Shown here: one piece after another, positions 19,753-26,417 of the stretch
Layout of the letters: every line of letters starts with the position of its first letter
Position numbering within the stretch: the first letter of the stretch is position 1
Origin: a virus
IMG/VR virus record: IMGVR_UViG_3300025131_000113
Coordinates: 1-40,530 of that record
Strand: one strand, 5' to 3'
Length of the DNA: 40,530 nt
The notes under the pieces: model-generated
What the model saw: the letters and a program-made list of their open reading frames with translations, nothing else
Database searches by the model: none
Told to the model about the DNA's origin: nothing
Position numbers and translations under genes: made by a program

Positions 19753-20886
19753 ATGCTGACTACTCTTGATCTGTTTGCGGGGATCGGTGGCTTTGCGCTA
19801 GGGCTCGAAGCCACCGATTTCTTTCGTACAACATGCTTCGTGGAGAACGAACCGTATTGCCAAGCTGTGCTACAGTACCACTGGCCCGAAGTCCCTGTGC
19901 TAGGAGATATAAAGAATGTCCAGAGATCCGATCTCCCAGACCCCAGCCCAGATGTCATTGTTGGAGGATTCCCCTGTCAGCCGTTCAGCCACGCAGGAAA
20001 GCAGCGCGCCCAAGACGACCCCAGACATCTCTGGCCGGAAATGTTTAGACTTATCAGGGAATGCCGGCCCACTTGGGTTATTGGAGAAAATGTTGCTGGA
20101 ATCATCAAGCTGGGCTTGGACGAAGTACTCTCTGACTTGGAGAGCGAAGGCTACGCCACAAGGACGTTTAATATTCCAGCTTGCGCGGTTGGCGCCCCGC
20201 ACATCCGCCAACGGCTCTGGATTGTTGCACACGCCGATAGCCAAGGCGAACCAGATGGCGACACGAGACAAGGGCAGTTGGGGTTCGGTGTGGCCGACGC
20301 CGACAGGTCAGGACAATCCGCAAGTGCGGGGCGTGGGCAAGACAATCGGAACGAAGCGCGGGACGACTTTGGGCGGCGCGGTGAGGATGTGGCAGACGCC
20401 AGTAGCGGACGACAGCGTAGATCGGGCAAAGGGCAAATGGAACAGTCGTGGAGAGCCGAAACTAAGCGCACAAGTGAAACTCTGGCCGACACCGACGAAA
20501 CAGGATGCGAGCAACAACGGCGGTCCAAGTCAGCACAAGAGGAACAGCCTTCCCTTGAACACGGCGGTTCTCTATCCGACGCCGAGCGTCCAAGAACCAG
20601 GATGGAAAAATCTAGAGATAGTGGACAAGGACGGCAATCCGCCGACACACGCCAATCAAAGGTTTTACGACAAGAAGACGGGGCGTGTAGTTCAGAAGGG
20701 CTTGCAGCAAGTGGTGACAGACCCGAAGTCTGGTGGAAAGTTGAACCCCCAGTGGGTCGCGTGGTTGATGGGTTACCCAACCGAGTACCTCAACTCCGTG
20801 CCTTGGGAAACTCGATCATCCCGCAGATCGCGCAAGAAATAGGGAATGCAATTAAGGTGACGTATGAGACAAAAACTTCCGGATAG
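19753..20886 (+). CDS. DNA cytosine-5 methyltransferase (Dcm-like)
   Basis: A 377-residue enzyme that methylates cytosine in DNA with S-adenosylmethionine. Motif I is DLFAGIGGFALGL (residues 6-18), motif IV GGFPCQPFSHAGK with catalytic Cys75, motif VI GENVAG (111-116), motif VIII IRQRLWIVA (151-159), and motif X RALGNSIIPQIAQEIG near the C-terminus. Between VIII and X, residues about 165-325 are low-complexity, rich in Asp, Gly, Arg, Ser and Gln; this is where another reading frame is also open (see the entry at 19916-20842). It probably protects phage DNA from host restriction. Target sequence cannot be read from the protein. Confidence 0.85.
   Translation: MLTTLDLFAGIGGFALGLEATDFFRTTCFVENEPYCQAVLQYHWPEVPVLGDIKNVQRSDLPDPSPDVIVGGFPCQPFSHAGKQRAQDDPRHLWPEMFRLIRECRPTWVIGENVAGIIKLGLDEVLSDLESEGYATRTFNIPACAVGAPHIRQRLWIVAHADSQGEPDGDTRQGQLGFGVADADRSGQSASAGRGQDNRNEARDDFGRRGEDVADASSGRQRRSGKGQMEQSWRAETKRTSETLADTDETGCEQQRRSKSAQEEQPSLEHGGSLSDAERPRTRMEKSRDSGQGRQSADTRQSKVLRQEDGACSSEGLAASGDRPEVWWKVEPPVGRVVDGLPNRVPQLRALGNSIIPQIAQEIGNAIKVTYETKTSG
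19916..20842 (+). CDS. Overlapping WPTP-repeat protein inside the methyltransferase gene
   Basis: A 308-residue ORF in the +1 frame, wholly inside the methyltransferase gene. It has its own ribosome binding site (AGGAGA nine bases before the ATG). Recognisable pieces are YSLTWRAKATPQGRLIFQL, then repeats of WPTPT, WQTPV and YPTPS, and LNPQWVAWLMGYPTEY near the end. As far as I recall, proteins with WPTPT...LNPEWVEWLMGFP occur next to phage cytosine methyltransferases. So both frames look like members of real families. Alternatively this is a frame kept open by the ADAD/WPTP codon pattern alone. Confidence 0.55.
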   Translation: MSRDPISQTPAQMSLLEDSPVSRSATQESSAPKTTPDISGRKCLDLSGNAGPLGLLEKMLLESSSWAWTKYSLTWRAKATPQGRLIFQLARLAPRTSANGSGLLHTPIAKANQMATRDKGSWGSVWPTPTGQDNPQVRGVGKTIGTKRGTTLGGAVRMWQTPVADDSVDRAKGKWNSRGEPKLSAQVKLWPTPTKQDASNNGGPSQHKRNSLPLNTAVLYPTPSVQEPGWKNLEIVDKDGNPPTHANQRFYDKKTGRVVQKGLQQVVTDPKSGGKLNPQWVAWLMGYPTEYLNSVPWETRSSRRSRKK

Positions 20887-21223
20887 ACGATTGGCTGTGA
20901 CGCGCCAGATGGGCGATGAGTATCATGTTTCTTTTGGACTGGATCCACGAAACGGCGCCCTTCGAGAGGTGTTCATCAAGGGATCGAGGATAGGCAGCGA
21001 CATGGAGATGCTGCTTGATGATGCTTCTGTGGTATTATCATTAGCACTTCAGTATGGCGTTCCGGTGGATCAATTAATCCATAGCCTGGACACGGGCCGG
21101 GAAGAGGGAGCCAAATCAATTATAGCTCGAGCGATTGCGGAGATGGAAAATGTTAAAAAGGAGATCGCCGGCGACCAAAAGATTGATGAGAACAAAAAAA
21201 GACTAGACAATATGGATAAATAA
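20864..21223 (+). CDS. TSCPD-domain-like protein
   Basis: A 119-residue protein overlapping the methyltransferase end by 23 bases, with AAGGTG upstream. The core GLDPRNGALREVFIKGSRIG then DDASVVLSLALQYGVPVDQLIHSL (residues about 25-75) fits the TSCPD domain, which is the C-terminal substrate/regulatory domain of B12-dependent ribonucleotide reductases and also occurs as a stand-alone phage and bacterial protein. A role in nucleotide metabolism is suggested but not shown. A Lys/Glu-rich helix forms the C-terminus. Confidence 0.65.
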   Translation: MRQKLPDRRLAVTRQMGDEYHVSFGLDPRNGALREVFIKGSRIGSDMEMLLDDASVVLSLALQYGVPVDQLIHSLDTGREEGAKSIIARAIAEMENVKKEIAGDQKIDENKKRLDNMDK

Positions 21224-21224
21224 A

Positions 21225-21827
21225 ATGGTTTTTGCACATCTCGCACCAGTTGCATTTCTGATATTGGGACTAGCATTTGTCAATCTAATGGTTAACGTAA
21301 CAGCATTAGTATCAAACAAAGACCAAGTTAGGTTCTATTGGCCCCATACAACCTTCTGTTTCATAACCTTCTTTACCATGATATTGTTCTGGTGGACTTG
21401 TTATCCACTAAACAATCTAGACTATTTCCCAAATGAAGGATGGAACTTATTCACATATCTGTTGTTTCTCGCTGTGCCAATGCTCATGTTTATGATATGC
21501 GAGGTAATCACACCTTATAATACTTCTGTGGGGTGTTCTATTGAATATGTGAAACATATTGATCTTAAAGAATATTATTACAAATATCATAGAATTATAT
21601 TAGGTTTAGCACTGACCTTACAAATATGTCTTATTGGGAATTTCTTTGTATTCTATGCTGAAGAGTACTACTCTATTAAAGTATTAGGTAGAGTCATTAT
21701 GCTGTTTATCATGCTACCTATGGTGATCAGTGCCAATAGAAGACTACATGAAATTGGTATGGGGATATTTTTCATAGGATTCATATATACCATCGTGAAG
21801 TATCATATATGGAATGTCTATCTTTGA
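21225..21827 (+). CDS. AT-rich polytopic membrane protein
   Basis: A 200-residue protein with about six transmembrane segments (for example LAPVAFLILGLAFVNLMV, TTFCFITFFTMILFWW, YLLFLAVPMLMFMI, IILGLALTLQICLIG, VIMLFIMLPMVI and IGMGIFFIGFIYTI). Codon use is visibly AT-rich (many ata, tta, aat, tat) compared with all neighbours, which suggests recent transfer from another genome. No ribosome binding site is obvious, but the start lies one base after the previous stop. Unknown function; superinfection exclusion or host membrane modification are possibilities for a lone phage membrane protein. Confidence 0.65.
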   Translation: MVFAHLAPVAFLILGLAFVNLMVNVTALVSNKDQVRFYWPHTTFCFITFFTMILFWWTCYPLNNLDYFPNEGWNLFTYLLFLAVPMLMFMICEVITPYNTSVGCSIEYVKHIDLKEYYYKYHRIILGLALTLQICLIGNFFVFYAEEYYSIKVLGRVIMLFIMLPMVISANRRLHEIGMGIFFIGFIYTIVKYHIWNVYL

Positions 21828-21926
21828 TGGCTTGCGGAAGAATACACCCATGACATCCCAAATATACCCCATATAGTAAAAAGCTTCACTGGTGCGCCCT
21901 AAGAAGGGCAAAGGATCGTATAGGAG

Positions 21927-22106
21927 ATGGCAAAGGAAGCGCGGTCAGGGGGAACAACTCCCACATGCCGATGGTGCGATCAGACCGTGAACCCTGAGTC
22001 ATGTTTCGCGGACATGGTGATAAAGGGAGATGATATGAAGTGGATATGCAATTGTGGGAAAGACGTGACTCAAGAATCCGAGTCTTTAATAGCGTCAAGC
22101 TCGTAG
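21927..22106 (+). CDS. 59-residue zinc-ribbon protein
   Basis: An ORF of 59 codons, starting ATG at 21927 after a TAGGAG. The cysteines are placed as a zinc ribbon: TCRWCDQ (C14, C17), SCF (C26) and ICNCGK (C41, C43). It overlaps tail-to-tail with the HTH gene on the other strand by 37 bases. Too short to be sure, but the Cys pattern and start argue that it is real. The 100 bases before it (21828-21926) show no gene. Confidence 0.5.
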   Translation: MAKEARSGGTTPTCRWCDQTVNPESCFADMVIKGDDMKWICNCGKDVTQESESLIASSS

Positions 22107-22285
22107 CCCATAGATTCCAGCAGGCACTCTACTTTGTAAATCGAAGGCTCTGCGATCTTTCTGCGCTCATAGTTTTCAATTGTACTTGTTCCGATGCCGG
22201 ACATCATGGAGAGTTGTGGACGTGATAAACCCTGCTCTTTCCGTATGGCCATTAAAATATCGGCCCAATGGGTTTTTAGTTTCAT
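22070..22285 (-). CDS. XRE-family HTH regulator
   Basis: A 71-residue protein from the ATG at 22283-22285. Residues about 8-58 form a Cro/CI-type helix-turn-helix: ADILMAIRKEQGLSRPQLSM, then SGIGTSTIENYERRK, then a final helix with ECLLESMGYEL. It is last in the helicase operon. It probably represses a promoter in this region; its operator is not identified. Confidence 0.75.
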   Translation of the reverse strand: MKLKTHWADILMAIRKEQGLSRPQLSMMSGIGTSTIENYERRKIAEPSIYKVECLLESMGYELDAIKDSDS

Positions 22286-22290
22286 ACACG

Positions 22291-22557
22291 TCAATGTTTC
22301 AACTGATCTTCTTCCTCGAAGTCATCCAGGATATCTTCGTAGGTTGCTGATTCATCCCCCGCCATTATTCCCAGTGCCACAGTTAATAGTTTAGCCATAA
22401 GATAAGTCAAGACGGGAAATCCCATCGTAGTAACGCCGTATTCAATCGCTACGCGAAAAATGGCGATGGTTCTAGCCACATGAGAAATATCATATTCCTC
22501 AGACTCGGCAACTTTTCTGAGTCTGTTATAGAGTAGATCTAAATCATTCTCACTCAT
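22291..22557 (-). CDS. Hypothetical protein (88 aa)
   Basis: An 88-residue protein from the ATG at 22555-22557, overlapping the upstream gene by eight bases. It is helical with a hydrophobic middle (ARTIAIFRVAIEYG and FPVLTYLMAKLLTVALGIMA), which could be one or two membrane-associated helices, and an acidic C-terminus (DILDDFEEEDQL). No family recognised. Confidence 0.6.
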   Translation of the reverse strand: MSENDLDLLYNRLRKVAESEEYDISHVARTIAIFRVAIEYGVTTMGFPVLTYLMAKLLTVALGIMAGDESATYEDILDDFEEEDQLKH

Positions 22558-22738
22558 CGTTTCTAACCCTAGCATACATGGCCAACACATCTGCATCCTT
22601 GGGGGATTTTTCGGCGGTATCCACTAGGAATGCTATTTGCTGCGCCGGCGAGCGATGGTTTTCCTTGGCCATATCACCAAGCTTTTCCCAAGTGGGTACG
22701 GGAACGGCAACAGATTTGTATTTTTTAATGTCGGGCAT
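22550..22738 (-). CDS. Ribbon-helix-helix-like small regulator
   Basis: A 62-residue protein with AGGAGA upstream of its ATG. A short basic strand (KKYKSVAVPVPTWEKLG) followed by two helices (DMAKENHRSPAQQIAFLV) is the Arc/CopG layout; such dimers bind DNA with the strand. Its place in an operon with an XRE regulator supports a regulatory role. Confidence 0.6.
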   Translation of the reverse strand: MPDIKKYKSVAVPVPTWEKLGDMAKENHRSPAQQIAFLVDTAEKSPKDADVLAMYARVRNDE

Positions 22739-22739
22739 T

Positions 22740-22928
22740 TTAATCTCCTTTAGGTTTGTGTCCGAAAGGTGGACAGATAGTTACCTTGTTTCGAGACAGC
22801 CATTCTTCTTCTTGTTCTTTATCACTGTCGTCGCTAGGCAAACCGTGCTTTGAAATCCATTTCTGCATTCTTTTTTGGTGGTTCTGGATTTTTATCCAGC
22901 TAGGTTTCTTTTTTCGCCAGCCGCTCAT
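22740..22928 (-). CDS. Small hypothetical protein (62 aa)
   Basis: A 62-residue, charged protein starting MSGWRKKKPSWIKIQNHQKR. Its ATG overlaps the stop of the SNF2-like helicase (ATGA), so it is coupled to it. A single pair of Trp residues and an acidic middle segment (DDSDKEQEEEWL) are the only notable features. Function unknown. Confidence 0.55.
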   Translation of the reverse strand: MSGWRKKKPSWIKIQNHQKRMQKWISKHGLPSDDSDKEQEEEWLSRNKVTICPPFGHKPKGD

Positions 22929-24277
22929 CTAAGCCATTCCCTCAATTCTTCACCCATGACCACGCTGGCAATATCCATTTTGCTTCGCAGAGCCTTCACA
23001 ATTCTTTCATCAATCGTGTTTTCTGCAATTAGATCGATGTACGTAACGTGGTTCGCTTGGCCGATCCGATGCGCCCGGTCTTCGGATTGCATACGCACAG
23101 CCAGGTCGAAGCTGTTGGCGAAATAGATCACGGTTTGGGCTGCGGTTAGCGTGATGCCGTAGCCGCCTGTCTGTGGATTGCCGACGAAGAACCTGGCATC
23201 GCCTTCTTGAAACTGCTCTATGGCGCTGGTTCTTTCGTCATCAGACGTGTCGCCGAAATAAGTAACCGTGGACCGTGGACCGTACTCCTTGGCAAGAGCG
23301 GCTGCAATTCGCTTTACGTCATACCGGAAGCGCGACCAGATAATGACTTTACCTTCGACTTCCTCGAGACAGGATATCAGTTCTTTGAGTCTGTTATCGT
23401 CTACCTCAATGAATTCCCCGCTGTCTGTTTTGGTGTGTCCCGATAGGACTTGCTGCATTCGCAACAACTGGGTCATGACATTGGGAGTGGTCATGAAGTC
23501 ATGCTCGCCAATCTGAGCCAGGGCGAATTCTTTAAGCTCTGCGTATATTCTGGATTGATCTTGGGTTAGCGCCACATCTCTTCGGGTATATATTTTCGCT
23601 GGCAAATCCAAGCACTCTTCTTTCATGACGCGGCTGGAGAAGTCTTTAAGCATAGTGGATAGTTGCTCAAGATTCCGATATCCGACGATCTGATTGAAGG
23701 AATGCGAGCCGACATTACGTTTCTTCATGACGGCGTAGCGGTATTGAAACTGGAAGAAGTTGTCGCCGCAATCTCCAAGAAGTGTCTTATCGAGAAACCG
23801 GCATTGCGCCCACAGGTCCATGGGGCTTTGGGTTACGGGAAAGCCAGTCAGGATGCGTCTGTACTTCGCAAGCGGCGCCAGGTTGATCAAAGCTTTAGTA
23901 CGGCGCGCCTTGGGGGATTTTATTGCTGTCGATTCATCCACGGTCAAGAGAGCTCTTGAATGATCCAAGAAGGTGGTGAGGAAGCGTCGGCCTTTCGATG
24001 TCGAAAGCGCTTCGACATTCATAATGAATATTTTTAGGCTTTCGGATGGTTCCAGTATTTCAAGCAACTCTTCCTTGTGCTTTTTTGTTGGGGAAGGTGT
24101 CCATACAACCAGATCATATTTAACACGATCTGGCATATGGGCTGGTATTTCCAGACGCGCCCAGTTTCTGTAAACGCCCTTGGGCGCCACGACCACGAAA
24201 GCATCTATCTCTTTTCGTTCATAGAGAAGAGCGGCATTGTCGATGCAGACCTTACTTTTTCCCGTACCCATCTCCAT
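22925..24277 (-). CDS. SNF2-like DEAD/DEAH-box helicase
   Basis: A 450-residue superfamily 2 ATPase/translocase from the first ATG. Motif I MGTGKS (residues 3-8), motif II VDEST (around 114), motif III LTGFP (around 143), motif V TGGYGITLTAA and motif VI SEDRAHRIGQ are all present. The codons upstream of the ATG, back to about 24367, encode an in-frame start of the fold (YLFKTTPYQHQEDALEASW), so the true protein is longer, but no ATG, GTG or TTG exists before an in-frame TAG at 24430. A CTG at 24355 or a frameshift may be used. SNF2-like enzymes occur in marine phage replication blocks and remodel DNA-protein complexes. Confidence 0.8.
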   Translation of the reverse strand: MEMGTGKSKVCIDNAALLYERKEIDAFVVVAPKGVYRNWARLEIPAHMPDRVKYDLVVWTPSPTKKHKEELLEILEPSESLKIFIMNVEALSTSKGRRFLTTFLDHSRALLTVDESTAIKSPKARRTKALINLAPLAKYRRILTGFPVTQSPMDLWAQCRFLDKTLLGDCGDNFFQFQYRYAVMKKRNVGSHSFNQIVGYRNLEQLSTMLKDFSSRVMKEECLDLPAKIYTRRDVALTQDQSRIYAELKEFALAQIGEHDFMTTPNVMTQLLRMQQVLSGHTKTDSGEFIEVDDNRLKELISCLEEVEGKVIIWSRFRYDVKRIAAALAKEYGPRSTVTYFGDTSDDERTSAIEQFQEGDARFFVGNPQTGGYGITLTAAQTVIYFANSFDLAVRMQSEDRAHRIGQANHVTYIDLIAENTIDERIVKALRSKMDIASVVMGEELREWLR

Positions 24278-24360
24278 GAAGTAAGCCCATACTCTCTTGT
24301 TCCAAGAAGCTTCGAGAGCGTCTTCTTGGTGCTGGTATGGCGTGGTCTTGAACAGATATT

Positions 24361-24609
24361 TTATGACGCTTCCCCATTGATCGGTTTGATCACGAGATCT
24401 TCCGCCAAGGGCGCCGCCACTAGAATTCTATGTCTTTTCTCAAATCGGGAGCTAACAAGCAAAAGGTTCTTCTGGCGCAAAGCCTCAACCTGTTGCACGG
24501 TTAGATTACTCAGACGTTCCCACACTATTCTGAAATCCGATCCGCGTACCGGCGGGCGATCACAGCGGGCGATGGGAATCCAGTTTGAATCTTTAGCGCC
24601 ATGAACCAT
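24361..24609 (-). CDS. Hypothetical protein, leaderless first gene of the helicase operon
   Basis: An 82-residue protein starting MVHGAKDSNWIPIARCDRPP at 24609. The ATG lies seven bases after a good -10 box, so the transcript would begin at or next to the start codon with no leader; no ribosome binding site is present. Upstream in-frame starts lie before the predicted +1. It contains RIVWERLSNLTVQQVEAL and a hydrophobic C-terminal part. It ends where the missing N-terminus of the helicase begins. Function unknown. Confidence 0.55.
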   Translation of the reverse strand: MVHGAKDSNWIPIARCDRPPVRGSDFRIVWERLSNLTVQQVEALRQKNLLLVSSRFEKRHRILVAAPLAEDLVIKPINGEAS

Positions 24610-24615
24610 GGGACG

Positions 24616-24666
24616 AGTATATCCCATCAAAAATATATTGCAATGGGAAATCATCTGCTTTATAAC
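24616..24666. promoter_or_regulatory. Back-to-back promoters sharing a palindromic -35 box
   Basis: TTGCAA (24638-24643) is its own reverse complement. Plus direction: 17 bases to TATAAC (24661-24666). Minus direction: 16 bases to TATACT (24616-24621), with +1 at the ATG of the gene ending at 24609. One RNA polymerase bound at the shared -35 can only face one way, so the two operons should compete. Confidence 0.7.
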
Positions 24667-24689
24667 TTCAGAGAGAAAGGAGAAAGCGA

Positions 24690-25025
24690 GTGGCCGGCAC
24701 CGTCTTCATCACACAAGAGAACCCCAAGGTAGACACTCTCTCGGCGAGAGATTGGGGTCACCTCGATCCTCTTACATCTCCTTTCGACCAGGTTCATTTG
24801 AATCCTGGGCGTATCGTTTCCCAGTTGCGGCGCAAGCTTCGTCATTACGGTGATGAGGATTGGCTATTGGCATTGGGAGATCCGGCCATTATAGGCATTG
24901 CATTCGCAATAGCTTCGGAATCCAACTCTGGACGTGTCAATCTTCTGAAATGGGATAAGAGAGAGAAGACCTATTATCCTGTTCAGATTACAATACGTGG
25001 CGGAATTGGAGAATTTGAAACCTGA
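24690..25025 (+). CDS. Conserved phage protein of unknown function (111 aa)
   Basis: A 111-residue protein with a GTG start after AAGGAG. Residues about 15-60 (SARDWGHLDPLTSPFDQVHL, PGRIVSQLRRKLRHYGDEDW) and 61-75 (LLALGDPAIIGIAFAIA) are similar to a small protein that opens replication operons in other phages and some bacteria. The exact role is unknown. First gene of the replication operon. Confidence 0.65.
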   Translation: MAGTVFITQENPKVDTLSARDWGHLDPLTSPFDQVHLNPGRIVSQLRRKLRHYGDEDWLLALGDPAIIGIAFAIASESNSGRVNLLKWDKREKTYYPVQITIRGGIGEFET

Positions 25026-25040
25026 CGAGGGAGTACGTTG

Positions 25041-25607
25041 ATGAGTGACGTTTGGGAAGAAATTACCGCTGATGCATCGGCCTTTGAGGGATTGACCAAG
25101 GAAGCTGGAACAGAACTTTCGGGTTTGATTCGCAGGGCAACTGAAATCAACAAAGAGATTTCCAGCCTAGAGGGTAAGTTGAGCGATAAGAAGAAGACCC
25201 GCGACAAGTATCTGTTTGATCTGATACCTAACCAGATGAGAGAGATCGGCCTCGACAAGGTCGAAGTGGATGGCAACACAGTCAGCCTATCTACTTTTGT
25301 ATCTGGAACGATGCCAAAAGACCCACTGCAAAAGGAAATAGCCTTACAGCATCTGACGGATATCGGTTGTTCTGATTTTATCAAGAACGATGTTGTAATA
25401 AGATTTGGTGTGACCCAACACAATGAGGCCAAGTCTCTTCAATCCGAGTTGGATGATAAGGGATTAAACACGACATCCAAGACGTGGGTGGAACCGATGA
25501 CCTTAAAAAAGTTGATACGTGAACGAGTAGAGAATTCTCAGGAGATCGATCTTGAGATGTTTAACGCGAACCTTGGAACGATAGCAAAGATCAAGAAAGG
25601 ATCATGA
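25041..25607 (+). CDS. Replication-module coiled-coil protein
   Basis: A 188-residue protein from the ATG at 25041, ribosome binding site GAGGGAG. It begins with a helical segment and a coiled coil (GLIRRATEINKEISSLEGKLSDKKKTRD-like, residues about 28-55), followed by a strand-rich part (IGLDKVEVDGNTVSLSTFVS) and DFIKNDVVIRFGVTQH, then helices. This arrangement recurs in phage replication operons, usually upstream of an SSB or recombination protein. Function not known. Confidence 0.65.
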   Translation: MSDVWEEITADASAFEGLTKEAGTELSGLIRRATEINKEISSLEGKLSDKKKTRDKYLFDLIPNQMREIGLDKVEVDGNTVSLSTFVSGTMPKDPLQKEIALQHLTDIGCSDFIKNDVVIRFGVTQHNEAKSLQSELDDKGLNTTSKTWVEPMTLKKLIRERVENSQEIDLEMFNANLGTIAKIKKGS

Positions 25608-25610
25608 ACG

Positions 25611-26372
25611 ATGGCTAAAACAAATGGAGCATTAGAGAAGGCGTTTGCCGAAGACAGTGGGGCTGGGTTTGAGGACGTTACTCAATCTGACGTTCAGATT
25701 CCCTTCCTCCGAATCATTCAAGCATTATCTCCTCAGTTGAAGAAAAAGGAGCCGCTTCTTTTCATAGAAGGCGCATCTCAGGGGGATATCTTCAACACGG
25801 TCACCAAGCAGTACTGGGTCGGGGATAAAGGCGTGGCTGTCATCCCAGTACATTTCCAACATAAGTTGAATGAATGGGTTCCGAGATCCCAAGGTGGAGG
25901 TTTCGTTCGGGAGTTATCGGCCACCTCTGAAGAAGTGCGCAAGGCTGTACGGGACAAGGATGTCGGCATGGAAGTTCTGGAGAACGGCAATGAGTTGGTT
26001 CGGACGGCCACGCATTATGTGAAAATCGTGCATGAGGATGGATCTCTGGAAAGCGCGATGCTCGACATGAAGAAGACACAATTGAAAAAGTCCCGTCTTT
26101 GGTTGAGCATGATGACGATGCAAAAGCATAACGGTGCGACATTACCCAGCTTTGCTAATATGTATCGTCTGAAGTCAGTCGAGGAAGACAATGACCGAGG
26201 ATCATGGCATTCATGGTCTATATCTCTCGAAGGGCCGGTTCCATCAATGGAGGTTTACACAGAAGCCAAGGAGATGCATGGCACGATTGGCCGTGGAGAA
26301 TTGAGGATTGCGCCGCCGCCTCCTGAACAATTGACCGTCAATCCAGATCCTGACGACAGCATCCCATTCTAG
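25611..26372 (+). CDS. SSB-like single-stranded DNA-binding protein
   Basis: A 253-residue protein. Residues about 27-100 have the look of an OB-type or phage single-strand binding domain (DVQIPFLRIIQALSPQLKK, GDIFNTVTKQYWVGDKGVAV). The last residues, DPDDSIPF, copy the acidic DDDIPF tip through which bacterial SSB recruits partner proteins. It follows the coiled-coil protein and precedes the primase gene. It should coat the single strands made by the helicases and polymerase. The main domain is not certain; the acidic tip is clear. Confidence 0.65.
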   Translation: MAKTNGALEKAFAEDSGAGFEDVTQSDVQIPFLRIIQALSPQLKKKEPLLFIEGASQGDIFNTVTKQYWVGDKGVAVIPVHFQHKLNEWVPRSQGGGFVRELSATSEEVRKAVRDKDVGMEVLENGNELVRTATHYVKIVHEDGSLESAMLDMKKTQLKKSRLWLSMMTMQKHNGATLPSFANMYRLKSVEEDNDRGSWHSWSISLEGPVPSMEVYTEAKEMHGTIGRGELRIAPPPPEQLTVNPDPDDSIPF

Positions 26373-26417
26373 AGGAGGTTGAATCCCCCGTGTAATGCGG
26401 GGGATTCCTTCGCTATG
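26373..26417 (+). promoter_or_regulatory. Possible split ribosome binding site bridged by a hairpin
   Basis: AGGAGG (26373-26378) is 36 bases before the primase ATG (26415), too far for normal initiation. Between them AATCCCCCG (26382-26390) and CGGGGGATT (26398-26406) form a perfect 9-bp stem with a 7-base loop. Folding the hairpin leaves about 11 bases between ribosome binding site and ATG. T4 gene 25 is a known example of a split site of this kind. Confidence 0.6.
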
